In this document: positions 27,221 through 36,019 of the stretch, piece after piece
Position numbering within the stretch: position 1 is the first letter of the stretch
Layout: each line of letters starts with the position of its first letter
NCBI GenBank assembly: GCA_963708675.1
Contig: CAVPTO010000003.1
Coordinates: forward strand, 1,240,001-1,304,000
Length of the DNA: 64,000 nucleotides
From: DATAXP01 sp963708675
GTDB taxonomy: Bacteria; Planctomycetota; Planctomycetia; Pirellulales; PNKZ01
Direction of reading: 5' to 3'
Notes under the pieces: model-generated
What the model was told of the DNA's origin: nothing
Database searches by the model: none
Seen by the model: only the letters and a program-made list of their open reading frames with translations
Translations under genes and position numbers: made by a program

Positions 27221-27864
27221 TCCATCGGTGATGATGTGACCGAAGCAAATTAGGAATGGTGCTGCGCTGGCAACCATATTGGCGGCTGCCAGCAAAAAGT
27301 CGTGCATTCGGAGGTGGCGACAAGCACGACGATTCAGGTATGTGCCATGACGGCGCGGCATTTGATGGATGACAGACGGTAAGCCGCCGGTTCCACGATG
27401 TTCGATCTTGCATCGCCCGCCGTGTGAACGTCGCGACGCTTCCGAGCAAGTCTCGTTGCGAATGATCCGGTTTCGCACTTCGAAATGAATTCGTCGTAAT
27501 TATAGCGATGTCCACGACAACCGGATGGCTCTACTCGGCCTATGAACCACAGAATGAAAATGGGGCGCGTCTTGCCTTGCTGCGTGTTGTCGACGGCGCT
27601 TGCGGCGATAAATGCAGAAGGGTCCGAGGAGTACCTGCGAGGGGCAATGTGCATCGTCGTTGATGTGTGCATCAACAGTGTCTTGTCTAATAGCTAAAAA
27701 AGTCCACGAGCCGCCTTACGGCCGACTCGTGGATTCGAGGCAGCTGCGACGAGAGACCTTATTGCGCATAGCTCTCTGTTAAGCGTAACCGTTCACGGAT
27801 CGTCGGGTAACGAGGTAGCGAAACCGGGCTTCGCGCAGGGACGGAAATCGGCGACATCTGTGGC
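27221..27864. other. Gene-poor gap between efflux system C and the IS66 remnant
   Basis: Open frames here have no domain features or plausible start signals. The gap holds a strong minus-strand terminator hairpin at 27694-27733 that ends no visible gene. The stretch from about 27785 (GTAACCGTTCACGG) to 27864 is probably the left end of the IS66-type element. Confidence 0.4.
27694..27733 (-). terminator. Rho-independent terminator, minus strand, orphan
   Basis: On the minus strand, arms TCCACGAG (27726-27733) and CTCGTGGA (27703-27710) form a stem with further GC pairing inside. CTTTTTTA follows at once. This is the classical hairpin plus T-run. No minus-strand gene ends here, so it may mark the end of a lost gene. 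Confidence 0.7.
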
Positions 27865-29082
27865 ATGTCGCAGAAGCCGTTGATTTCCGAGGACGTGATT
27901 GCCCGGCAGCCGCCGGAGGCTCAGGCCATCATTCGGATTCTGATGGCGAAGATCGCCGAACTCGAATCACGGCTGAACCAGTCGCCACGCAATTCGTCGT
28001 TGCCGCCCAGCAGCGAGCATCCGCACGCCAAACCGGCGCTGCAACGAGAGAGGAGTGGCAAAAAGCCCGGCGGCCAGCCGGGCCATGCCAAGCACGAGCG
28101 GGCGTTGATTCCCACCGCAGACTGCGAACAGGTCGTACTGCTGAAGCCGACGGAGTGTCGTCGCTGCGGCACGAAACTCTCGGGCCGCGATTCCCAGCCG
28201 CTGCGGCATCAGGTCTGGGAGATTCCCGAAATCCGGCCGATCGTCACCGAATATCAGCGGCACCGACTCCGGTGTCCCTGCTGCGGCGAGTCGACTTGCG
28301 GCGCGCTGCCAGCCGGTGTGCCGCACAGTCAAGCCGGCCCGCGATTGGTCGCGCTCGCGGCGTTGCTGATGGGTTGCTTCAAACAGAGCAAGCGGTGCGC
28401 GGCGTTGTTCCTGGAACAGGTCTTGAATCACCCCTGCTCGCCGAGTTGGGTCGTCAAGCTGCAGGATCAGGCAACGGTCGCGCTGGCGCCGACCTACGAC
28501 GCCTTGGCGGCGCAATTGCCGAGCGAAGGGGTCTTGGGCATCGACGAATCTCTGACGAAGCAAGCCCGGCTCAAGGCGTGGCTGTGGACGTTCGTCGCGC
28601 GCTCGTACACGGTCTTTGCGTTGCGGACGAGCCGTGCCGCCACGGTGCTTCACGAGTTGCTCACCGACACCTTCCCCGGCGTGGTGAACTGCGATCGGGC
28701 CAAGATGTATTGGAAGGTCGGCAGGCCCCAGTGGTGCTGGGCGCATCTGAAGCGGGATTTTCAAGCGCTCATCGATCATCCGGACCACCAGGTCAAACGT
28801 CTCGGACGCGACCTGATGCGTCCCACACGCGAGCTGTTTCGACACTGGGCGCGCTGCCGCGACGGGACGATCACTCGCACGGGAATGCTGCGTCTGCTGC
28901 GGCCGATCCGTCAGGAGATCGACGGCTTGTTGCTGCGCGGTTGTTTCGCTATGCGGGACACGCGCCCGATCATCCGCGCAACCGCGCGTTCGCGGCGCGT
29001 TGGAAGATTCGCTAAGAAGCTTAGCCTCCCCGTCCACTGGGCGGAATCCGGGTCGTGGACGACCCGGCTAAGCGGATTCTGA
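27865..29082 (+). pseudogene. IS66-family transposase, C-terminally truncated
   Basis: A 405-residue product with the order of an IS66 TnpC-type transposase. A leucine-zipper-like N-terminus (AIIRILMAKIAELESRLNQ) and the conserved SPRNSSLPPSSEHP come first. A zinc-ribbon follows (CRRCG ... CPCCG). The DDE core shows GIDESLT and VVNCDRAKMYW. The usual C-terminal part with the catalytic glutamate (the NNxAER...IWRK region) is missing. After about residue 375 the sequence is unrelated and runs through a perfect palindrome (29048-29067). Normal length is about 480-530 residues, so this copy is inactive. Sequence at 27786-27799 may be its left terminal repeat. No matching right end was found. Confidence 0.8.
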
Positions 29083-29184
29083 AAAAACCTTCTAAGCCAT
29101 CCGCGACATGGACGATCCGTCACGGTGGCGTTCATCAACGCCGTTTTGGGGGGGCAGTAATCTCCAGTCGTCTCGTCTGAATTG

Positions 29185-29340
29185 GTGCAATCGCGTGAAT
29201 CGCTCCGCGGATTGTGGACGCAACGGTTCTGCGACCGTAAAAGCCTCGACGAATTCCGAATACGTGTCACAACCGCGACGCGGCTCTGGGCATTTCTCTA
29301 CCACGCCGCTGTGCGTGAACAGAAACTATTGAATCCTTAA
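29185..29340 (+). CDS. Possible short gene or gene tail, unknown
   Basis: A 51-codon frame (VQSRESLRGLWTQRF ... LYHAAVREQKLLNP) has protein-like composition rich in Arg, Leu and aromatic residues. It lies between the broken 3' end of the IS66 remnant and the kinase fragment. It may be the end of a gene cut by the IS66 event. No ribosome site or family was recognised. Confidence 0.25.
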   Translation: MQSRESLRGLWTQRFCDRKSLDEFRIRVTTATRLWAFLYHAAVREQKLLNP

Positions 29341-29369
29341 GGTGAACGCCATTCTGCCGGAGTGGCTGC

Positions 29370-29705
29370 ATGAAACTCAATCATTCGAGGACATCCTTCA
29401 TGGACGCCGCAAGCCGCACAGGCAACACATCGGACGAAGGCGACGTGAATCCGTCTGAGACGACGGTCCGCGAGATCGTTCACGAGTTCAACAATCTGCT
29501 GCAAACCATTTGTGGCTACACGAACTACGCCCTGATGGACCTGCCTGCTGACAGCCTCGTGCGCAAAGACCTCGACGAGGTGATGATTGCCGGCAAGCGT
29601 GCGATTGTGCTGACCCAGCGCCTTGATGCGTGGCGGCGCAAGGCCGAAAGCGCAGCAAGCCTCGAACCGGTCGCGACGAACGCCAGTATGTGCGCCTGTG
29701 GATAA
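29370..29705 (+). CDS. Short histidine-kinase dimerisation-domain protein without ATPase domain
   Basis: A 111-residue protein whose centre, REIVHEFNNLLQTICGYTNY, is the phospho-acceptor helix of HisKA-type kinases (the H-[ED]-FNN-L-L form of hybrid PAS kinases). A second helix follows (KDLDEVMIAGKRAIVLTQRL). The product then ends without any HATPase_c domain. It could be a stand-alone phosphotransfer or dimerisation partner, or a kinase cut short. It has a GGAG Shine-Dalgarno, and a second start at 29400 also has GAGGA. A response regulator follows 35 bp downstream and is probably its partner. Confidence 0.6.
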   Translation: MKLNHSRTSFMDAASRTGNTSDEGDVNPSETTVREIVHEFNNLLQTICGYTNYALMDLPADSLVRKDLDEVMIAGKRAIVLTQRLDAWRRKAESAASLEPVATNASMCACG

Positions 29706-29740
29706 CGAACCCTTTCTTTCTATTTGTGGGGACCAACGCT

Positions 29741-30148
29741 GTGGCAGATCGATACCGAGTGTTATTGGCCGACGATGATACGCAAGTTCGACAGCTCGTG
29801 GCGCGTGCGCTGGAGCGCCGAAAGCTGCTTTGCGATCAAGCCGAGGACGGACTGCGCGCATTGGAGCTGGTTGCGGAAGGTGAATACGATGTCGTGATCA
29901 CCGATCTGCGCATGCCGCATTTGCAGGGGTCGACATTGGTCGCTTCGTTGCTCAACCTGGAAGATCGGCCGGCGATCGTCGTGATGACCGGCGTCACGCA
30001 GAAGCAAGAGCTTCAGGCTCTTCGCAATCGCGACATTGAAGGCGTTTTCTCAAAGCCGATCGATCCGGAAGCCCTGGCTGCCGAAGTCAAAGCCATCGCC
30101 GACCGTCGGCAAGCGCTTTGGCATCGCAAAGAATTGCTCAGCCGATAA
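29741..30148 (+). CDS. Single-domain response regulator (receiver domain)
   Basis: A 135-residue CheY-like receiver with acidic DDD at 11-13, phospho-acceptor Asp55 (VVITDLRMP), the switch Thr in VMTGV and Lys in FSKPID. There is no output domain. GTG 29741 was chosen because TGTGGGG stands at Shine-Dalgarno distance and the receiver fold begins within five residues. The frame upstream only overlaps the kinase fragment. It closely resembles the receiver at 35616-36005, so the two flank the kinase cluster as paralogues. Confidence 0.82.
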   Translation: MADRYRVLLADDDTQVRQLVARALERRKLLCDQAEDGLRALELVAEGEYDVVITDLRMPHLQGSTLVASLLNLEDRPAIVVMTGVTQKQELQALRNRDIEGVFSKPIDPEALAAEVKAIADRRQALWHRKELLSR

Positions 30149-30189
30149 CGCGTCGCACATGGTCGAAATCGCGAGGCGTTCGTAGCCGG

Positions 30190-32811
30190 TCATTCGGCGT
30201 CGAGCACCTCGCGTACTTTCGCGGCGAAGTCGAGGGGCAAGAACGGCTTTCGCAGGAAGTGGACGCCGAGTTCCATGATGCCCTGCTTCAGGATCGCGTC
30301 GTCGGTGTATCCCGAGATGAAGAACATCTTCACCTTCGGGTTAATTGCCCGCAGCTGTTCGATCAGCACGCGGCCGCTCATTTGCGGCATCACGACGTCG
30401 GTCACCACGAGGTCGATCGTGGTGTCGGTGTACTGGTAGATCGTGATGGCCTCGAGCCCGTTGCACGCTTCGAGCACTTCGTAACCCAGCTTGCGGAGCG
30501 TGCGAGCCAGCAGCTTGCGGACGTTGTCTTCGTCTTCGACGAGCAACACGGTTTCACGTCCGCCGGCGACGTCGGTTGCGCTCTGATTCTCGGCCAGCGT
30601 TTGGTGAGCGCCGCGCACGCTGGGCAGGTAGATCGTGAACGTCGTCCCGCGGCCTGGGGCGCTGTCGACCGCGACGTGCCCCATGCTCTGCTTGACGATA
30701 CCATAGACGAACGCCAACCCGAGGCCCGTGCCTTTGCCGGGTTCTTTCGTCGTAAAGAACGGCTCGAAAATGTGCGACATGGTGCTCGGATCCATGCCGT
30801 GACCGGTATCGTGAGCGGCGAGCTTCACGTACAGCCCGGCAAGTAGCTCGGCCGGCTTCGCAGGATCGGTTCGCGCGAATTCGACGTTGTCGGTCTCGAT
30901 CGTCACGCTTCCACCTTGCGGCATGGCGTCGCGGGCGTTCACAACGAGGTTGAGAATCACCTGCTCCATCTGACTTGGGTCGACCTTCACCGGCCACAGT
31001 GTTGATTGCAGATTGGTCTTGAGCTCAATGTCTTCGCCGATCGTGCGACGGCACATCTTCTCCATCTCGGTGACGATGCTATTCAGGTTGAGCACCTTGG
31101 GCTCGAGCACTTCCTTGCGGCTAAAGGCGAGTAGCTTGCGCGTGAGTGCGGCGGCTCGCTGTGCCGCGGCATGGATTTCGTCGACCGACTCCTTTTCATC
31201 CGAGTCGAGATGCGTCGACGTGCGCAAGGCATCGCTGTAGCCAAGGATGACCGCGAGCATATTGTTGAAATCGTGCGCGACGCCGCCAGCAAGTTGGCCT
31301 ACCGCTTCCATCTTCTGCGCTTGACGAAATTGATCTTCGAGCGTGCGACGCGTGGTGACGTCGTTTTGCACGCCTACGAAGTGAATCAGACGTCCATCGG
31401 TGTCGGTGACGGGTGAGATCGACAGCTCGTTCCAGAACTCGCTTCCATCCTTACGGTAGTTGATGAGTTGCGCCGTGCACGATCGGCCATTGCGAACGGC
31501 GTCACGTATCTGCGAGACGGTGTCCGGGTCGCTCTTTGGCCCCTGCAAGAATCGGCAGTTCCGTCCGACCACTTCGTCGGCCGAGTAGCCGGTGAGTCGT
31601 TCGAATCCATGGTTCACAAACGTGATGGGGTTGTCGGGCTGCCGTGGGTCGGTGATGAGAATGCCTTGACTGACGGCCTGAATCGCGCGATCTCGAATGC
31701 GCAATTCCTCGGCGGCTTGCTTACGCCCGGTAATGTCGTGCGAGACGCTCATGATGCCCGTCGCCTGCCCGCGAGCATTGGTGATGCGCGTCACCCGCGT
31801 CTCGATCCAGATGCGTGAGCCGTCTTTTCGAGAGGCGAACCATTCGCCGATCCACTCGCCTTGCTCGACGATCAGTTGCATCATCTCGGTCACGCGCTGC
31901 TGTTCCGACTCGGAGACTCGACCAACGATCGGACGCCCGAGCATTTCATCGGCCGTCCAACCGAAGAGGTGCGTTGCGCCTTCGTTCCAATACGTGACGA
32001 CGCCCGAGATATCGCTGACGATGACCGCGTCGCGAACGTTGCCCAAGAGTAAAGCATCGCGGGCGAGGCGTTCCTCGATGCGCTTTTGTTTGGAAATATC
32101 GCGAAAGACCGCGACCCCACCGCGCAGGGAGCCAGCGTCGTCGTGCATCGGTCTAGCGGTCACGCTGATCCAGCGTCCCTCGGGAACGCGGTGGTGATTG
32201 ATATACATCTCCACCTGATCGACGTGAGTTCCGTCGATGGCGGCCCGCACCAGCGGAAGATCGGTCGTCCGATACAGGGTGTCGCCGTCGGGCTGATAGA
32301 GCTGATACTGTTCCGCCCACTGCTCAGGCTTCGTATCGGAAACGCCGAAGCGGAGGATTTCTTCAGCCGCCGGATTAAACAACAGAAACTTGCCCTTCTC
32401 GTCGGCGACAACCACGCCGTCGCCCATGCTGTCGAGCGTCGACTTCATGATGCGCGTCTGTTGCCGAAGCGCATCCTCGGCACGCCAGCGATCTGTGATA
32501 TCGAGAAAGTACGCGACTCCCAAGTCTTGACCGGTAAGCCACGTAGCACCAAGGGATACAGAAATGCGCGTCCCGTCGAGTCTTTCGAATTCCTTTTCGT
32601 AAGGCTCGCAGCGTCCCGTGCGCTCGATCTCCAGCAATGCGTGCTCGTCGCGCTCGCGGTACTCGACGGGGGTGATGTCCCGCCAGCGCACACGACCGGC
32701 CTTCAGGTCTTTCCTCGTGTGACCGGTAATGCGCAGCAACGCGTTGTTGCCATCGACAAACGCGCCTTCCTTGTTCCAGAATGCGATCGCGATCAGATCC
32801 GACTCGACCAC
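30190..32811 (-). CDS. LOV/multi-PAS hybrid histidine kinase (C-terminal part of a frame-split gene)
   Basis: The 873 residues run in this order: three PAS domains (about 5-110, 120-245, 255-370), a LOV domain (about 378-490), HisKA with phospho-acceptor His513 (GGVAHDFNNMLAVILGYSD), HATPase_c with N box NARDAM and GTGLGLAF, and a receiver with Asp805 and the Lys of RKPF. The LOV domain carries GRNCRFLQG with Cys419, NYRKDGSEFWNEL and FVGVQNDV, the flavin-adduct signature of blue-light sensors. The beginning is not a true start. Restoring one base near 32820 joins it to the REC-PAS frame upstream as ...AEAALRASEERFRAVVESD.... It probably autophosphorylates in response to light or ligand and passes phosphate to its own receiver. 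Confidence 0.88.
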   Translation of the reverse strand: MVESDLIAIAFWNKEGAFVDGNNALLRITGHTRKDLKAGRVRWRDITPVEYRERDEHALLEIERTGRCEPYEKEFERLDGTRISVSLGATWLTGQDLGVAYFLDITDRWRAEDALRQQTRIMKSTLDSMGDGVVVADEKGKFLLFNPAAEEILRFGVSDTKPEQWAEQYQLYQPDGDTLYRTTDLPLVRAAIDGTHVDQVEMYINHHRVPEGRWISVTARPMHDDAGSLRGGVAVFRDISKQKRIEERLARDALLLGNVRDAVIVSDISGVVTYWNEGATHLFGWTADEMLGRPIVGRVSESEQQRVTEMMQLIVEQGEWIGEWFASRKDGSRIWIETRVTRITNARGQATGIMSVSHDITGRKQAAEELRIRDRAIQAVSQGILITDPRQPDNPITFVNHGFERLTGYSADEVVGRNCRFLQGPKSDPDTVSQIRDAVRNGRSCTAQLINYRKDGSEFWNELSISPVTDTDGRLIHFVGVQNDVTTRRTLEDQFRQAQKMEAVGQLAGGVAHDFNNMLAVILGYSDALRTSTHLDSDEKESVDEIHAAAQRAAALTRKLLAFSRKEVLEPKVLNLNSIVTEMEKMCRRTIGEDIELKTNLQSTLWPVKVDPSQMEQVILNLVVNARDAMPQGGSVTIETDNVEFARTDPAKPAELLAGLYVKLAAHDTGHGMDPSTMSHIFEPFFTTKEPGKGTGLGLAFVYGIVKQSMGHVAVDSAPGRGTTFTIYLPSVRGAHQTLAENQSATDVAGGRETVLLVEDEDNVRKLLARTLRKLGYEVLEACNGLEAITIYQYTDTTIDLVVTDVVMPQMSGRVLIEQLRAINPKVKMFFISGYTDDAILKQGIMELGVHFLRKPFLPLDFAAKVREVLDAE

Positions 32812-33623
32812 GGCACGGAAGCGTTCTTCACTGCGCGCAAGGCCGCCTCGGCACGCTTCCGGCCGCTGATGTCACGCGCAATGCGTGATAAGCCGATGAT
32901 CGTCCCTGCCGTGTCGTACATCGGCGACACGGTCAATGCGACATCGATCTGCTTGCCATCCTTCCGCAGGCGCGTCGTCTCGAAGGTGTCGACGCGGGCG
33001 TCGTTGAGAAGACGGGCCTTGTTCTCTTGCAGGGCGTCGAAATCCCCCGACGGGAGAATCAAGGCGATTGGTTGCCCGACGGCCTCTTTCATCGTCCAGC
33101 CGAACAGACGCTCGGCCGCTGGATTCCAACTGGTGATGACTCCGTCCAAGGTCGTGGAGATGATCGCTTCGCTGGATGCCTGAACGATGGCCGCTAGATG
33201 GCGAGTCACCTGCTCGGCGTCGCGCAAAGCCCGGCGACTCTGTGCCTCGCGGATTTCGCGCTGCACGGCAGGCACCAATCGCGCTAACTTCTGCTTCGAG
33301 AGATAGTCGCCGACTCCAAAGCGCATGATCATCACCGCGGCCTCTTCATCGATCGTTCCCGTAACGACGATGAAGGGAATATCCAGGCAGCGGTTTTTGA
33401 CGATCTTGAGCGCGGCAGCGGCACAGAAGTCGGGCAACGTGTGGTCGGCGAGAATCACATCCCACTGCTCACGGTCGAGTGCCTCTTCCATTTCGGCCGC
33501 AGTTTCGACCCGTGTACACGACACATGATAGTCGCCGCGTTGCAAGGCGAGGCGCAACAGCTCAACGTCGTCCGGATTGTCCTCGACGCATAGAACCCGC
33601 AAAGGTGTTGGCATTCCATTCAC
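32793..33623 (-). CDS. REC-PAS N-terminal part of the split LOV hybrid kinase
   Basis: A receiver domain at residues 7-130 (phospho-acceptor Asp60 in VILADHTLPD, Lys in SKQKL) is followed by a PAS domain at about 140-262 ending DISGRKRAEAALRA. The last ten residues (VKNASVPWSSRI) are out of frame. With one base added, the coiled linker SEERFRAVVESD leads directly into the next PAS domain. One protein of about 1150 residues, REC-PAS-PAS-PAS-PAS-LOV-HisKA-HATPase-REC, is the likely native form. The start overlaps the stop of the upstream response regulator by 4 bp. Confidence 0.85.
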   Translation of the reverse strand: MNGMPTPLRVLCVEDNPDDVELLRLALQRGDYHVSCTRVETAAEMEEALDREQWDVILADHTLPDFCAAAALKIVKNRCLDIPFIVVTGTIDEEAAVMIMRFGVGDYLSKQKLARLVPAVQREIREAQSRRALRDAEQVTRHLAAIVQASSEAIISTTLDGVITSWNPAAERLFGWTMKEAVGQPIALILPSGDFDALQENKARLLNDARVDTFETTRLRKDGKQIDVALTVSPMYDTAGTIIGLSRIARDISGRKRAEAALRAVKNASVPWSSRI

Positions 33624-34060
33624 TTCAAGGGCGGCGGCTCATTGATCACCAGCCAATACATCTGGAGCTGGCGCACGGCATCGACGAAGTCGCGAAAGTC
33701 GACAGGTTTGCGAACATAACTGTTCGCGCCCTCGTTGTACCCTCGAAGCAGATCCTCTTCGGCCTTTGACGACGTCAGAATCACCACGGGGAGACGTCGC
33801 GTGCGCTCGTTGGCACGAATGTGGCGAAGCACTTCGAGCCCATCGACCTTCGGCAGTTTCAAATCGAGGAGGACCAACTGCGGCATGTCCTCGATCTTGC
33901 GGTCCGAGTATTTTCCCTTGGCAAACACATAGTCGAGCGCCTCGGCGCCGTCACGAGCGACGACGACCTCGTTGGCGATGTTTCCCTTGGTCAGAGCGAG
34001 TAAAGCAAGCTCCTCGTCGTCCTGATTGTCTTCGACGAGCAAGATGATCTTCTGGCTCAC
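33620..34060 (-). CDS. Single-domain response regulator, Rcp1/CheY type
   Basis: A 146-residue receiver with acidic pocket VEDNQDD, phospho-acceptor Asp66 (VLLDLKLPKVDG), Thr in ILTSS and Lys in VRKPVDF. The insertion after the third strand (KGKYSDRKIEDMP) is typical of the Rcp1-like regulators that partner bacteriophytochromes. It overlaps both neighbours by 4 bp (kinase upstream, REC-PAS downstream), so the three are translationally coupled. The upstream PAS kinase is the likely phosphodonor. Confidence 0.9.
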   Translation of the reverse strand: MSQKIILLVEDNQDDEELALLALTKGNIANEVVVARDGAEALDYVFAKGKYSDRKIEDMPQLVLLDLKLPKVDGLEVLRHIRANERTRRLPVVILTSSKAEEDLLRGYNEGANSYVRKPVDFRDFVDAVRQLQMYWLVINEPPPLK

Positions 34061-35226
34061 GACTTTTGATCTCCTCGCGGCAACGTGAAGTAAAACGACG
34101 CGCCTTTCCCCTCAGCCCCTTCGGCCCACACTTCGCCGCCGTGACGTCGAATGATGCGATGCACCGTGGCCAGGCCGATCCCCGTGCCCGGAAACTCGCG
34201 ATCCGAGTGTAGCCGTTGGAACGCGCCGAAGAGCTTCGCCTTGTACTTGGAGTCGAACCCAGCGCCATCGTCGCGGACAACGAAGGCCGATTTGCCTTCG
34301 ACATCGGCCGAGGCAAATTCGATGTGGGCGGTAGATTTCTTGCTCGTGAATTTCCACGCATTACGCAGCAAGTTCTCCAACACAATCTGTGCGAGATGCG
34401 CGTCGCACGAGGCGGTCAGGCTAGGCTCGATCGAGAACTCAATGTCGCGCTGAGGCTGTTCCTGCCGAAGCTCAGCAGCGACCTTTTCTGCGGCCATCGA
34501 TAGGTCCATTTGCTCGCGACGCATTTCGGTGCGTGTCACTCGCGATAGCGTGAGCAGGTCATCGATGAGCTGCCCCATGCGTTGCGTTCCCGATCGAATA
34601 CGGCGCAAATAGTGCTGGCCTTGCTCGTCAAATTTGTCGCAGTACGATTCGAGCAAAGCGTGACTGAAACCGTCGATGGCGCGTAGCGGCGTGCGAAGAT
34701 CGTGGCTCACGGAGTAACAAAAGGCTTCGAGTTCACGATTCAGCGCGGCCAATTCCAGCACCGCATCGTTCAAATTCAGATGGCTGACACGCAGCTCGTC
34801 GTTGCGATGGGAGATGATTCCTTGCAGGTCGGCGTTGATTTGTTTGATCGCGACTTCTGCTTGCCAACGAGCCGTATCATCCTCGATGGCCAGCAATGTG
34901 ATCGAAGCGCCGTCATCGCGCAGCAAACGACGCCCGTTGAGGATAAACATTCGACGTCCAATGCCCGGGAGTTCGCGCACGATCTCAAAGCCTGCGAACT
35001 GTCCGAGGGCCGGCACGACGTTTCTTAAAATTCTTCGCATCTCATCCGCATCCCATACGCCGCCGGCGACTTCAAAGAACGAGCAACCTAGCGTTTCGGC
35101 CGCGGTTGTTTTGAACGCTTCGTAGTAGGCCGTGTTCACGGCGGCGATCCTCTCGCGTTCATCCAGCACAGCGAGCGGATGCCGCACGGTATCGATGATG
35201 CTTTGCGCGAAGACCTCCACAGTCAT
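34057..35226 (-). CDS. PAS sensor histidine kinase
   Basis: A 389-residue kinase with a PAS domain (about 1-120, SIIDTVRHPLAVLDERERI onward). A coiled linker follows, then HisKA with FCYSVSHDLRTPLRAIDGFS carrying the phospho-His. The HATPase_c domain has N box LLRNAWKF, DDGAGF and FPGTGIGLATVHRI. This DHp/ATPase type is the one found in phytochrome-like kinases that pair with Rcp1 regulators, matching the next gene. No transmembrane helix is seen, so it is cytosolic. ATG 35226 was chosen because GAAGGAAC precedes it at good spacing. The longer frame to 35376 adds an unlikely tail. Confidence 0.9.
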   Translation of the reverse strand: MTVEVFAQSIIDTVRHPLAVLDERERIAAVNTAYYEAFKTTAAETLGCSFFEVAGGVWDADEMRRILRNVVPALGQFAGFEIVRELPGIGRRMFILNGRRLLRDDGASITLLAIEDDTARWQAEVAIKQINADLQGIISHRNDELRVSHLNLNDAVLELAALNRELEAFCYSVSHDLRTPLRAIDGFSHALLESYCDKFDEQGQHYLRRIRSGTQRMGQLIDDLLTLSRVTRTEMRREQMDLSMAAEKVAAELRQEQPQRDIEFSIEPSLTASCDAHLAQIVLENLLRNAWKFTSKKSTAHIEFASADVEGKSAFVVRDDGAGFDSKYKAKLFGAFQRLHSDREFPGTGIGLATVHRIIRRHGGEVWAEGAEGKGASFYFTLPRGDQKS

Positions 35227-35615
35227 TTGTTCCTTCAACTGGATTATGGTCCTCAAGGTCCTGAAGTGCGGGCCCCGGCTATCGCTCCCCGGGACGAATC
35301 GACGAAGTCCGCAGCCAATGCGATCTCCCGAACAACTCGCGACACGACCTTGCGGGTCGCGCGTATTTCTTAGCACCCCCCAGGGGCTAACTGGAAGAGC
35401 AGCGTTTTACGCACAGCGATGGCAGGCCCCCCAAAGGCCATCAAGCGGCTGGCAGCCGGTTAAAGCATCGAACCCCTAAAGAGAGCGTCGCATGAGGAAT
35501 TTGATACCAACGTATCCCCCAATGGCCACAACACTTATGCGCTTTCATTCCCTTCCGACGGTGTATGTTTCTTCGAACGCCGAATAGCTCCCACTGAGAA
35601 CAGGAAGGAAATGCC
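35227..35615. other. Divergent regulatory gap between kinase operon and receiver gene
   Basis: No gene is seen. The gap separates the leftward kinase operon from the rightward receiver gene and must hold both promoters, but I could not identify clear boxes. Confidence 0.3.
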
Positions 35616-36005
35616 ATGGACCAGGGATTTCACGCCCGAGCGCTGGTGGTCGAAGACGAGGCGTCCATGCGGAAGCTCGTCGTTCGCGTGCTCACCCGCT
35701 CCGGATTTCAATGTGACGGTGCAATTGACGGATGGGATGCAGAGCAGCACCTCGCGGCGGCTCACTACGATCTCGTTGTCACCGACCTCAAAATGCCAAA
35801 CCGTCACGGGCATTTGCTCGCCATTCACGTGCTCAGCCTCAAGCCGCGCCCGGTTCTGATGATTCACACCGGCGTGGTTGAACCGCAGTTGGCCGACGAG
35901 CTAATCGCCAGCGGTGTGGACGAGATTCTGACCAAACCGATCGACCTCAACATTCTCGCCGCCAAAGCGGTGGCACTCGTCGAACGACGAACCGCAGCGA
36001 CCTAA
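35616..36005 (+). CDS. Single-domain response regulator (receiver domain)
   Basis: A 129-residue receiver: acidic VVEDE near 11-15, phospho-acceptor Asp57 (LVVTDLKMP), Lys in LTKPIDL. Where most receivers have a Thr/Ser in the fourth strand it has MIHTGV, the same unusual TGV form as the receiver at 29741 (VMTGV). It has a strong AGGAAGG site six to ten bases upstream. It is transcribed away from the kinase operon. It could act as a phosphate sink or diffusible output of the cluster. Confidence 0.88.
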   Translation: MDQGFHARALVVEDEASMRKLVVRVLTRSGFQCDGAIDGWDAEQHLAAAHYDLVVTDLKMPNRHGHLLAIHVLSLKPRPVLMIHTGVVEPQLADELIASGVDEILTKPIDLNILAAKAVALVERRTAAT

Positions 36006-36019
36006 CGACGGCTCATAGT

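Noticed and set aside
27334..27675. Minus-strand frame of 113 codons ahead of the orphan terminator
   Set aside because: It lies beyond the terminator in reading direction and has no recognisable family, so it does not explain the terminator.
32793..32811. Genuine short gene overlap between REC-PAS and the hybrid kinase
   Set aside because: The overlap arises because both ends are out-of-frame noise. Restoring one base gives a continuous PAS linker, so it is one gene.
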